A stretch of 64,000 nucleotides of DNA. Source: Pseudomonas baetica (GTDB lineage: Bacteria; Pseudomonadota; Gammaproteobacteria; Pseudomonadales; Pseudomonadaceae). Below, in pieces: positions 48,932 to 56,780 of this stretch. The notes beneath the pieces were generated by a model, which searched no databases, was not told the DNA's origin, and saw nothing but the letters and a program-made list of their open reading frames with translations. The stretch is from assembly GCF_002813455.1 (NCBI RefSeq), contig NZ_PHHE01000001.1, positions 4,336,001 to 4,400,000 of the forward strand, read 5' to 3'. Position 1 is the first letter of the stretch. Each line of letters begins with the position of its first letter. Position numbers and translations under genes: made by a program.

Positions 48932-49807
48932 TTAAATTGATGCAGCTGCCAAGCGCCTGAATTCCCTCGGTGAACGGTAGTTCAAGGCGCTGTGCGGATG
49001 CTGCTCGTTGTAATGTTCGAAGGCAATTGCCAGGTTACGCAACGCCGTTTCTCGATCCGGCTTGGGCATGTGCGCCACGTAGTCACGCTTGATCGTCTTC
49101 ACGAAGCTCTCGGCCATGCCATTACTCTGCGGGCTACGCACTGGTGTGGTCACCGGCTGCAAGCCGATCTGCCGAGCAAACAGGCGCGTCTGTTCGGCGG
49201 TGTAGGCCGAACCGTTATCGCTGAGCCACTGCACCGGCGTTGCAGGCAGTTGATCACCGAAGCGCTTCTCCACACTTTCCAGCATCAAGTCGCGGATATC
49301 ATCGCCGCTGTACCCGGTCGGGCTCGCGATCCAGCCGATGGCTTCGCGATCACAGCAGTCCAGGGCGAAGGTCACGCTCAGTTTAGCGCCGTCCTCACAA
49401 CGGAACTCAAAGCCGTCCGAGCACCAACGCGTATCGCTGGTTTGCACCGCAATACGGCTTTCGTGCCGACGCGGCACGCCGGGTTGTTTGATCCGGCGCT
49501 CAAGCAGCAGGTTGTGATCACGCATCACCCGGTAAACTCGCTTCACGTTGATCGCAGGTAGCAGCTGGGTTTCACGGGCGCGACGCAGCAATCCCCAGAC
49601 TCGATGGTAGCCATAGCTGGGCAGCTTGCTGACCTGTTGCTGGATTTCGGCCACCAACTCAGCGTCGTTCACAGGCCTGCTTCGCCGTGTATTGGGCGAT
49701 ACCGATTGCTTGATTCGAACCGTTAATTGCGAGCGCGCCACACCGAGACATTCGCTGACCAGCTTCACTGGTCGTCCCCCGGCAACAAGGGTGAGTGCGC
49801 AATCCAT
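48932..49807 (-). CDS. IS3-family transposase OrfB
   Basis: 291 residues with the rve integrase core: [15 protein letters not shown] (first Asp), [11 protein letters not shown] (second Asp) and [20 protein letters not shown] (Glu). An N-terminal HTH_21-like part ([13 protein letters not shown]) is present. It overlaps OrfA by 43 bases in another frame, so it is normally made as an OrfAB fusion by -1 ribosomal frameshifting. Confidence 0.93.
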   Translation of the reverse strand: MDCALTLVAGGRPVKLVSECLGVARSQLTVRIKQSVSPNTRRSRPVNDAELVAEIQQQVSKLPSYGYHRVWGLLRRARETQLLPAINVKRVYRVMRDHNLLLERRIKQPGVPRRHESRIAVQTSDTRWCSDGFEFRCEDGAKLSVTFALDCCDREAIGWIASPTGYSGDDIRDLMLESVEKRFGDQLPATPVQWLSDNGSAYTAEQTRLFARQIGLQPVTTPVRSPQSNGMAESFVKTIKRDYVAHMPKPDRETALRNLAIAFEHYNEQHPHSALNYRSPREFRRLAAASI

Positions 49808-50157
49808 TTTCGCGACCGGGCGATCTCCACGGCTTCTTTTAGGATTTCCGCTTCCATCGTTTTCTTGCCCAGCATCCGTTGCAGTTCACGGATCTGCTTG
49901 AGCGCATCGCTCAGCTCGGAGGCCGGCACCACGGCTTCGCCAGCACTGACCGCCGACAGGCTGCCGTCTTGATACAGCTTGCGCCACAGGAATAACTGGT
50001 TGGCATTGATGCCGTTGCGCCGAGCGACCACCGAAACGCTTTGCCCAGGCTCAAGGCTCTCTCGAACCATGGCCAGCTTTTGCTCTGGGCTCCAGCGGCG
50101 CCGCCGCTCCTGGCCCAAAAGCTCCCCACTCTTATCGTTGCTGTTAGTCATAAACAT
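49765..50157 (-). CDS. IS3-family transposase OrfA
   Basis: 130 residues. The helix-turn-helix [20 protein letters not shown] ... [20 protein letters not shown] is followed by a leucine-zipper-like stretch ([20 protein letters not shown]), typical of IS2-like OrfA. The protein binds the element's ends and pairs with OrfB. Confidence 0.92.
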   Translation of the reverse strand: MFMTNSNDKSGELLGQERRRRWSPEQKLAMVRESLEPGQSVSVVARRNGINANQLFLWRKLYQDGSLSAVSAGEAVVPASELSDALKQIRELQRMLGKKTMEAEILKEAVEIARSRKWIAHSPLLPGDDQ

Positions 50158-50207
50158 AACCGTTTGCCTATCCCTTATCGTAAGGGGGAAACGGTGTCCT
50201 GTCTTTC

Positions 50208-51311
50208 ATGGGGCTCGTTCAGCCTCGACCAATTGCTCCTTTTGCACTGCAGCCCGCCGACGTCATTACGCTTCAAGACTGGTTGCGCATGAGTACGCTG
50301 GAGCAAAGCCTCAGCCAGCGGGCGCGGATGCTCCTTTTGCTCGCTGAAGGGGTGACGCCCCTGGCCATCTGTGCTCGGTTACAGATCACTTCACCGACGG
50401 TGTTCAAGTGGCGAAAACGCTACCTTGAGTCGGGCATCGAGGGCCTGAGCGACCTGCCGCGTAGCGGTCAGCCCCTGAAGCTGGGTGCTGAGAAAGTCAA
50501 AGAAATCCTGACCCTGACAACTCAGCGGGTTCCCAAGGAAGCAACGCATTGGAGCGTTCAATTGATGGCCAAGTACGCGCGTGTTAGCACCTGGCAAGTT
50601 CGACAAATCTGGGTTGCGTCCGATCTCAAACCGCACCGACTGAAGACATTCAAGATCAGCAATGATTCGAACTTCGCCGAAAAGGTCATTGATGTGGTCG
50701 GGCTCTATCTGAGCCCTCCGGACAACGCCATGGTGCTCTCGGTTGACGAGAAAACCCAGATCCAGGCGCTGGATCGTACTCAGCCAATGTTGCAACTTCG
50801 GCCCGGGCAGATTGAGCGGCGAACCCATGATTACAAGCGCCATGGCACGGCAAGTCTGTACGCCGCGTTCGACATCATGACTGGTGAAGTAATGGGCCGG
50901 ATCACCCAGCGGCACCGGGCCAAGGAGTTCCTGGATTTTCTCCGACAGATTGATAGCAACATGCCTGCTGAGCTGGATCTCCATGTGATTTTGGACAACA
51001 GTTCGACCCACAAAACCGCTGCGATCAAGGCCTAGCTGGAAAAACATCCGCGCTTCAAGCTGCACTTCACACCGACCAGCGCGTCTTGGCTCAATGCAGT
51101 GGAAGGCTGGTTTTCGCAGTTGGAGAGACGGGCGCTGTATCGAGGTGTCTTCACCAGCATTACTGACCTGAAAGCCGCGATCCGCCAATTCATCACGGCT
51201 CACAACGAGCACTCGGCCAAGCCGTTCAAATGGAACAAGACGGCAGAGGCCATCATCAGCTCGGTACATATGGCAAAGCTGAGCGTGATGAAAAATAAGC
51301 TAATGAATTAA
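50208..51311 (+). pseudogene. IS630 transposase, copy 1, with in-frame amber codon
   Basis: A 275-residue frame ends at TAG (51033-51035) and continues in the same frame with LEKHPRFKLHFTPTSASWLN and VEGWFSQLERRALY to 51311. The DDE residues are split by the stop: Asp in LSVDEKTQIQAL and Asp in VILDNSSTHKT lie before it, Glu in NAVEGWF after it. TGG (Trp) at the TAG position would restore the protein. The first few residues come from the IS3 end. Confidence 0.88.
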
Positions 51312-51326
51312 GCGCTCGGGACACTA
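50222..51326 (+). mobile_element. IS630-family element, copy 1, 5'-truncated
   Basis: Its sequence appears identical to copy 2 (54588-55773) from GCCTCGACCAAT at 50222 onward, but the 81 bp carrying the 5' inverted repeat is missing. The break falls exactly at the end of the IS3 element. The 3' end GCGCTCGGGACACTAG with its TA is intact at 51326. Without the 5' end it cannot transpose on its own. Confidence 0.9.
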
Positions 51327-51492
51327 GAGTTCTTGTTCGATCATCTCGGGTATCTTGCTGCGTAGTGTGTAACTGCTGTTGAGCAACGTCCGCTTCATTT
51401 CCCGAAACCCTAACTGTAGCGACCAGCGATCGAACCGGACAAGCCTGCAATCGACACGATTTCCGGCAAGCATTAGCTGCAACTGACAGAAT

Positions 51493-51633
51493 TCAGATCG
51501 GCAGCCCGGCGGCTAGCATATTTTCGCGCAGAGTCCGCACAGGCTCGAGGGAGTGGCTAAACAGCGCCTTGATTTCTGTTCGACTCGATCCTCGAAGCGA
51601 GAGCCCTGATACATGGATCAGACGTTTTTCCAT
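51493..51633 (-). CDS. Small ORF overlapping the MEKHLA gene end
   Basis: A possible 46-residue protein starting MEKRLIHVSGLSLRGSSRTE and ending in RENMLAAGLPI. It overlaps the end of the MEKHLA gene by 16 bases. Composition looks protein-like, with a basic helix-rich pattern, but I know no family. It could be the remnant of a longer gene cut by the nearby IS630 element. Confidence 0.3.
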   Translation of the reverse strand: MEKRLIHVSGLSLRGSSRTEIKALFSHSLEPVRTLRENMLAAGLPI

Positions 51634-52079
51634 TGGCGGTAAGTAGCTGCCTGCCCTCGATATATTCCATCACGGTCGACTAAATTCCAGACGGTCACGT
51701 TCTTGATCCAGAACCGTCTTCCCGATTTGGCAATGCGTAAGCCACGATAACCGCTTGCAAAACCTTGGGTTCGTACCGCTTCGAGCAATTGTTGACGCTC
51801 TTGCCGGTTAGGGTGCTCAGCGGAAAGCCGTGAACGTAAAGCTGTCATTTCAGCCCAGCTGTATTCAAAGCAGTGCTGTGCGGCTTTGTTCGCGTAAATG
51901 AACTGCGGATCCTCATCCGTGTTGTGAGCGACTACACAAAAAGGTGCGTCTTCGTATAGCCAGCGAGCAGCCTCCGTGTTCTGCGTTGTCTGGCCCAATA
52001 GAGGCAGACCGGTCAGTCGGAGGTGGCTATCCGCCAAGAGATCGAAAAAAATGGAATCTGTGGCTAGAGAACTTGGCAT
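51618..52079 (-). CDS. MEKHLA-domain protein
   Basis: 153 residues of a single PAS-like MEKHLA domain: LYEDAPFCVVAHNTDEDPQF with IYANKAAQHCFEYSWAEMT is the typical core, followed by RIAKSGRRFWIKNVTVWNLV. In plants the domain sits at the end of HD-ZIP III regulators; bacterial stand-alone forms have no proven role, though sensing of redox or small ligands is suspected. It is island cargo between IS630 copy 1 and a cupin gene. Confidence 0.8.
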   Translation of the reverse strand: MPSSLATDSIFFDLLADSHLRLTGLPLLGQTTQNTEAARWLYEDAPFCVVAHNTDEDPQFIYANKAAQHCFEYSWAEMTALRSRLSAEHPNRQERQQLLEAVRTQGFASGYRGLRIAKSGRRFWIKNVTVWNLVDRDGIYRGQAATYRQWKNV

Positions 52080-52180
52080 AGAACTGTACTCGTGAACGTC
52101 ACCGATATGCGGCGATCGCCAGAATATTGCTGTAGTAGATCGGTCGATGGTTCTTTATGGCCAGCCTCTACAAGTTGCGA

Positions 52181-52642
52181 TTAGTTAGGCTCGGACTTGA
52201 CCGTTAACGCAACGGTCGGGGTACCAGCATAGAACACAATCAGCTCAACCGGCTCATCACCACTCTGGCCGCGATGAGGTGCGTCGACTATTTCAGGCAA
52301 TACGTCTCCCGGGCCAATCACCATCGTCTTCCCGTCGCTCTTCCGGATGACCGTCAGGTGACCGGAAAGAACATAAGCGACATTGATTACCGGGTGGGTG
52401 TGCCACGGTAGCGCACTATGTGCCGGGATCTTATAGCGCAGTACCGATACTTCCGGCTGGCCATCTGGATACGTGCGATATTGAACCCCGTCCCACGAGT
52501 GCGTTGTTTTCAGCAGCTGCGTCACCTCAACTTGAGGCTCGGTCGCTACGGCCGTCGGGACATGCATGGCGCCAGCAAGCAAGAGGAGCTCAGCCATCAG
52601 GACAGTTGCAAAGCGCGTTCGGACAGGTGGATGGCAGAACAT
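52181..52642 (-). CDS. Exported cupin-domain protein
   Basis: 153 residues from MFCHPPVRTRFATVLMAELL. The first ~30 form a signal peptide ending TAVATEPQ. The cupin fold is clear: ALPWHTHPVINVAYVLSGHL (HxH...metal site) and GPGDVLPEIVDAPHRGQ (second motif, Pro-Gly turn and His). A metal-binding periplasmic protein is likely. The open frame continues upstream into an IS5 fragment, so the original promoter was probably disturbed by that insertion. Confidence 0.82.
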   Translation of the reverse strand: MFCHPPVRTRFATVLMAELLLLAGAMHVPTAVATEPQVEVTQLLKTTHSWDGVQYRTYPDGQPEVSVLRYKIPAHSALPWHTHPVINVAYVLSGHLTVIRKSDGKTMVIGPGDVLPEIVDAPHRGQSGDEPVELIVFYAGTPTVALTVKSEPN

Positions 52643-52665
52643 AAAAAAGTTCCTTCGTTGAACAA

Positions 52666-52833
52666 TAAGGGATACGGCTTGCGGCGATCGCCCGCCTTTG
52701 GGTAATGCGGCTCGATCAATGCCACCAAACCGCTCCACGGCACCACCTGTTCCATCTCGGCCAGGAAACGCTCGCGACGGGTTTGCTTGCGCTTACCGGC
52801 GTATTCGAAATCGGAAAAGCTCATCTGACTCAT
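52666..52833 (-). pseudogene. IS5-family transposase, N-terminal fragment
   Basis: 56 residues (MSQMSFSDFEYAGKRKQT ... GDRRKPYPL) match the start of IS5-type transposases, then similarity ends abruptly at the cupin upstream region. The rest of the element, including the catalytic domain, is absent. The fragment may provide an outward promoter for the cupin gene. Confidence 0.85.
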
Positions 52834-52919
52834 GGGATGGCGGGCTTGTAGAGGGCAGTTGGACGGAGGGCTATTGCAGCACAGGTCAGATGGCCTGTGC
52901 TGACTTGATCGGAGAATCC

Positions 52920-53017
52920 CTAGTGTCCTGCATGGTTAATTCATTTACCTATTTAAATGGCTTCGTTCAATGAATCCTGGACTTTTAGATTAAAGAACTA
53001 CCCTATCAGGACACTAG
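52920..53017. mobile_element. MITE-like element related to IS630
   Basis: 98 bp with terminal repeats CTAGTGTCCTG facing each other and TA at both ends. The left end continues as TTAATTCATT like the 3' end of the IS630 copies; the right end, inverted, resembles their 5' end. It has no coding capacity, so it would depend on an IS630 transposase supplied in trans. Confidence 0.7.
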
Positions 53018-53068
53018 ATATCATCAGTACAGGGTGATAAAAGCCGATAAAATCAAATGTTACATCTA

Positions 53069-54049
53069 TCAGACAGGAATAAAACGCTGCCTTACTGTAG
53101 AGGAGCGTACATCGTTGACTTGGCTATCCGGGATGCGTCGGGAATGATGTTCTCCTGAAAAAGTGACCCCCGCCGCGTGATAGCCAGTCACACTTGGACG
53201 TTCAAAGCCAGTTCGTTTCAGCTCATTGCTCAAGGACTGGGCAAAGGGTTCAGCCATCACTTTCTTTTTGCCAAGCAGTCCCAAGAACCCAGTCCGCTGA
53301 ACATCAGGTTGGGCAGCCCGCTCAAGATCCTTGGGGTGGAAGGAGGTAGGCGATCTAGTATCTGCGCTATAACAGGCAGTTACCCGAAAATCATTGAAAT
53401 CCTTGTTTAGCCCCCCCTCTTTCAGGTGCTGTGCAACCTCCGCTGCACTCACCATCCCATTATTACACGCCGAATCAGCTGCCAGAATGTTCATGCCAGG
53501 ACCACCATGACCAAGGATATACAATTTGTGCTGTTGCGGATGCAGCCCAGCCAGTGCCTCCCCCCCGTCATTACTTCTGATGTCTATACGCTTCAATATG
53601 TCAGCCTGATTACCAAGCTTAAGAGCGGCAGACATCGCCTTGTCGAAGGCCGCCGGCCCTATTTTTTCACGAAGCACTTCTTGGGTGAAGCCAGTCTTCT
53701 GCATTTCTGATTCAATTAGGTTAGGGAACTGGCTCACCTCAGTAAAACGCTGGATCATGGCTTGCCGATACTGCTCTAAAGTTGTCTTATCATGATCATT
53801 TTTGACTATCAGTGGTAAGAGCTCTTTTCCCTGAGCTGCCTTGGAAATATTCTGCCCCAAGGCCATAGTCACTATGTCCTTCGACGCAAAGGGGGCGTAC
53901 ATCACTCCAATTCTGGATTGGGAGGATGGCCCGTTTAAAAAACTGGTCGTTGCTCCAGTAATCTGACCAGCACTGGCCTGGTGGGAAACCGAGGCTGGGG
54001 ACAGGGCTGTAATCCCCTGGCCCGAATTGACTCCCAAAATGTTTGGCAT
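53069..54049 (-). CDS. Candidate type III effector, clan-CD cysteine peptidase-like
   Basis: 326 residues, no signal peptide. The first ~50 are rich in Ser, Thr, Gln and Gly as in type III secretion signals. The middle is helical, then HKLYILGHGGPGMNIL gives a hydrophobic strand ending His181-Gly, and DFRVTACYSADT gives a strand ending Ala-Cys226. This His-Gly / Ala-Cys pairing is the catalytic pattern of clan CD (caspase-like, C11, C80) peptidases. The ATG lies four bases after the chaperone stop and its ribosome site GGAGAG lies inside the chaperone gene, so they are coupled. I know no named homologue; function as an effector is inferred. Confidence 0.65.
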   Translation of the reverse strand: MPNILGVNSGQGITALSPASVSHQASAGQITGATTSFLNGPSSQSRIGVMYAPFASKDIVTMALGQNISKAAQGKELLPLIVKNDHDKTTLEQYRQAMIQRFTEVSQFPNLIESEMQKTGFTQEVLREKIGPAAFDKAMSAALKLGNQADILKRIDIRSNDGGEALAGLHPQQHKLYILGHGGPGMNILAADSACNNGMVSAAEVAQHLKEGGLNKDFNDFRVTACYSADTRSPTSFHPKDLERAAQPDVQRTGFLGLLGKKKVMAEPFAQSLSNELKRTGFERPSVTGYHAAGVTFSGEHHSRRIPDSQVNDVRSSTVRQRFIPV

Positions 54050-54053
54050 GGAT

Positions 54054-54491
54054 TTACTCTCCTAAACGAAGCGAATGACAAATAGCGGCCAGTTGATTTG
54101 CGAAACCAACAAATACAATCTGTAGCCAATCTTCCTTTTGTAGTTGATCCAAATCGACCATGGCCTTCAGTTCGTAACCTTGCTCGCCCATACCAAGGGT
54201 AAGCTGGCCTCCTTCGACCCCCTCTACTGGAGTGGTGATAAAAGAAAGTACTGCCGCTGCCTCGTCCAATAATCGGGACTCAGTAAGTCCTGGCAATAGA
54301 CTCCAGAGCCACAAACGATTATTTATCAAGGATAGCATTACGTCGGGCATATCGTGGATCTGTATGGCAATAGTGCTATGGGCATCCAAGTTGCGGACGG
54401 TTTCGGATGGCAACCCCATCTTTGTCAACATCTCGATAACCAGCTCATCCAGGCCATGCGGTAGATCTTTGGTAAATCTCGATTGATCCAT
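54054..54491 (-). CDS. Type III secretion chaperone, InvB/SpaK type
   Basis: 145 residues, acidic, no signal peptide. NLDAHSTIAIQIHDMPDVML, NRLWLWSLL and EGGQLTLGMGEQGYELKAMV line up with the D[AS]HSTI, W[IL]W and GGQL-LG-L-LKA blocks of Salmonella InvB as I recall it. Such dimeric class IB chaperones bind effector N-termini for the Inv-Mxi-Spa (SPI-1-like) apparatus. It immediately precedes and is coupled to the effector-like gene. No secretion apparatus genes are in the window. Confidence 0.78.
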   Translation of the reverse strand: MDQSRFTKDLPHGLDELVIEMLTKMGLPSETVRNLDAHSTIAIQIHDMPDVMLSLINNRLWLWSLLPGLTESRLLDEAAAVLSFITTPVEGVEGGQLTLGMGEQGYELKAMVDLDQLQKEDWLQIVFVGFANQLAAICHSLRLGE

Positions 54492-54587
54492 CTAACTCAG
54501 CCTATTCTAAAAATACTTCACTATTCAGCCGTGAACGCAAATTTCAATATATCAACATTAGTCGCAATTTTTTATTTTGAATGGCTC

Positions 54588-55773
54588 TAGTGTCCCGAGC
54601 GCTTAATTCATTAGCTTATTTTTCATCACGCTCAGCTTTGCCATATGTACCGAGCTGATGATGGCCTCTGCCGTCTTGTTCCATTTGAACGGCTTGGCCG
54701 AGTGCTCGTTGTGAGCCGTGATGAATTGGCGGATCGCGGCTTTCAGGTCAGTAATGCTGGTGAAGACACCTCGATACAGCGCCCGTCTCTCCAACTGCGA
54801 AAACCAGCCTTCCACTGCATTGAGCCAAGACGCGCTGGTCGGTGTGAAGTGCAGCTTGAAGCGCGGATGTTTTTCCAGCTAGGCCTTGATCGCAGCGGTT
54901 TTGTGGGTCGAACTGTTGTCCAAAATCACATGGAGATCCAGCTCAGCAGGCATGTTGCTATCAATCTGTCGGAGAAAATCCAGGAACTCCTTGGCCCGGT
55001 GCCGCTGGGTGATCCGGCCCATTACTTCACCAGTCATGATGTCGAACGCGGCGTACAGACTTGCCGTGCCATGGCGCTTGTAATCATGGGTTCGCCGCTC
55101 AATCTGCCCGGGCCGAAGTTGCAACATTGGCTGAGTACGATCCAGCGCCTGGATCTGGGTTTTCTCGTCAACCGAGAGCACCATGGCGTTGTCCGGAGGG
55201 CTCAGATAGAGCCCGACCACATCAATGACCTTTTCGGCGAAGTTCGAATCATTGCTGATCTTGAATGTCTTCAGTCGGTGCGGTTTGAGATCGGACGCAA
55301 CCCAGATTTGTCGAACTTGCCAGGTGCTAACACGCGCGTACTTGGCCATCAATTGAACGCTCCAATGCGTTGCTTCCTTGGGAACCCGCTGAGTTGTCAG
55401 GGTCAGGATTTCTTTGACTTTCTCAGCACCCAGCTTCAGGGGCTGACCGCTACGCGGCAGGTCGCTCAGGCCCTCGATGCCCGACTCAAGGTAGCGTTTT
55501 CGCCACTTGAACACCGTCGGTGAAGTGATCTGTAACCGAGCACAGATGGCCAGGGGCGTCACCCCTTCAGCGAGCAAAAGGAGCATCCGCGCCCGCTGGC
55601 TGAGGCTTTGCTCCAGCGTACTCATGCGCAACCAGTCTTGAAGCGTAATGACGTCGGCGGGCTGCAGTGCAAAAGGAGCAATTGGTCGAGGCATGCGTGG
55701 AACCATCTCGGGACGAGGGGGCGCACAGTATATCTTTACATGTTAGAAAACAAACTAACCGCTCACGACACTA
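54588..55773 (-). mobile_element. IS630-family element, copy 2, complete ends
   Basis: About 1.19 kb bounded by related inverted repeats (CTAGTGTCCCGAGCGCTTA and, inverted, CTAGTGTCGTGAGCGGTTA) with TA at each end, the IS630 target. It lies between the cyclase remnant and the chaperone gene. It contains the same transposase, including the amber codon, as copy 1. Confidence 0.92.
54603..55706 (-). pseudogene. IS630 transposase, copy 2, with in-frame amber codon
   Basis: Identical in protein to copy 1 after the first few residues. The frame of 275 codons stops at TAG (54879-54881) and resumes to 54603. The N-terminal HTH is seen in LSQRARMLLLLAEGVTPLAI and SPTVFKWRKRYLESGIEGL. Full read-through would give 367 residues with all three catalytic acids. 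Confidence 0.88.
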
Positions 55774-55783
55774 GGGTCTTTCT

Positions 55784-55817
55784 CACGCCTACGGCTTGTT
55801 CCTGCCCTCTAGGCGTG
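55784..55817. other. Hairpin downstream of the cyclase remnant
   Basis: CACGCCTA and TAGGCGTG form an 8-bp stem around an 18-nt loop in the 53 bp between IS630 copy 2 and the cyclase stop. It has no T run. Role unknown. Confidence 0.45.
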
Positions 55818-55826
55818 CTTATGAAT

Positions 55827-56515
55827 TTACACCTGCCATTTCCAGGTGGAGGAGTAGATCCAAATCCCCATCTCCTCCCAATATTCGCGAACCCACATGT
55901 CTGTACCGTTGGTTTGTTTCAAGTCTGATGCCAGCCTTTTATAAACGTCTTCGGTAATGCAGCTTGGTTTGTTAGCCAGATTTGTAAGTTTTGCGGCATA
56001 ATTTGCTGCGCGGCCCACCCAAACTAAGTCGTTATCACCTCGCGCGCCAATTCGTGCTGCTTTCAATTGACTGGTGTCGATTCCTACAACATGCTTTAAG
56101 ACAAAATCTGTGGTCCATCCTTTTGAAATGGCGGGTTGAATAATCTTTTGCACAGCGAAGTTTTTTTTAAAGCGCAGCGCGCTGCGGAGGTGTTTTTATA
56201 TTCACCGGTGAAAATCCCCATAACGCGATCCCCATCGTACGCGGTGATTATCCCACCTTCGTTTTTAATGATGTCGGAAGCACATTTGAGGAAGGTTTTA
56301 TAAATTTCGGTGCTGAACTCCCATTTTTTCATATTCACCATATCTGTAGAACCGTCCAGATCAGCATATAATACGGTCGCTGAATTCAGATCTTTTGCGT
56401 GATTTGAGTTTAGGCGAAGGTCTGCTGGGTTAGGAACTCCGGTCGTCTCTTGAACTTCCCAAACAGCTGTGAAGGTTTTGTCTACCCATTTTTTCAGATC
56501 CTCAGCTAATGCCAT
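55827..56515 (-). pseudogene. Pycsar-like class III nucleotide cyclase, frameshifted
   Basis: A stand-alone cyclase of about 229 residues once one base is added. The first frame (from MALAEDLKKWVDKTF, preceded by AGGA) carries VLYADLDGSTDMV (metal Asp52) and ITAYDGDRVMGIF (Asp96). The second frame carries VVGIDTSQLKAARIG and NDLVWVGRAANYAAKL. They are joined at an A8 tract (56161-56168 on the plus strand); nine A's would give one continuous protein. The sequence style resembles PycC cyclidases that make cCMP or cUMP in phage defence. No effector gene follows; IS630 copy 2 lies 53 bp downstream. Confidence 0.75.
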
Positions 56516-56780
56516 ATTCCATTCCTAATTGGTTAGCGTGGTCAAGAGATAGGATTTCTGCACTGGCCACAGTTAGTAACTTTAGCAGTGAACGTTCGTG
56601 AGCAACCGAATGCCACTAACAGATCATTATGGTCGCAACCCTGACCTCCTTGTGGGCTAGGGCAGGATCAATATCAATGAAGCGAGCTATGGAGGTCTTA
56701 TTAATTAGATATGTATACATCGTGATATTGAAAAGATAACAAAATCCGATGGTCTAGGTCGAAGGGGAACTGCTTCAGAA
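56516..56780. other. AT-rich intergenic stretch in the island
   Basis: 265 bp between the HEPN-like gene and the cyclase. No reading frame or repeat of note. It probably holds the cyclase promoter. Confidence 0.5.

Larger units (their letters stand above)
45670..48935 (+). pseudogene. gmtZ: GmtZ-like tyrosine recombinase, split by IS4 and cut by IS3
   Basis: Two fragments of one gene. The left part (45670-46568) runs to VNPWRKG; the right part resumes in the same frame after the IS4 element (VFCRLRSPDSREIM). Removing the IS and one target copy gives exactly 611 codons. The catalytic domain lies in the right fragment: LHSLRVSLLT (HxxR), LLAGHSRLIMTLYY (His and nucleophile Tyr). The natural C-terminus is lost: after GGCWNGGPQI at 48894 the IS3 terminus supplies the last codons. 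Two overlapping recombinases of this kind are the hallmark of GMT islands. Confidence 0.78.
48895..50221 (-). mobile_element. IS3-family (IS2-like) insertion sequence
   Basis: About 1327 bp, the size of IS2-group elements. The end at 48895 reads TGGACTTGCCCC and the other end, on the minus strand, reads TGAACGAGCCCC; both continue to a shared GGACACC block. Both ends therefore appear present. No short target duplication is evident: the left flank is the GmtZ-like gene, the right flank is the interior of an IS630 element. Confidence 0.85.

Noticed and set aside
54500..54586. A-rich stretch AAAAAATTGCGACTAATG upstream of the chaperone gene as an ExsA-type type III promoter
   Set aside because: Only the A tract and one GnC fit; the spacing to a TGnnA element does not match, and the chaperone resembles the SPI-1-like rather than the Psc type.
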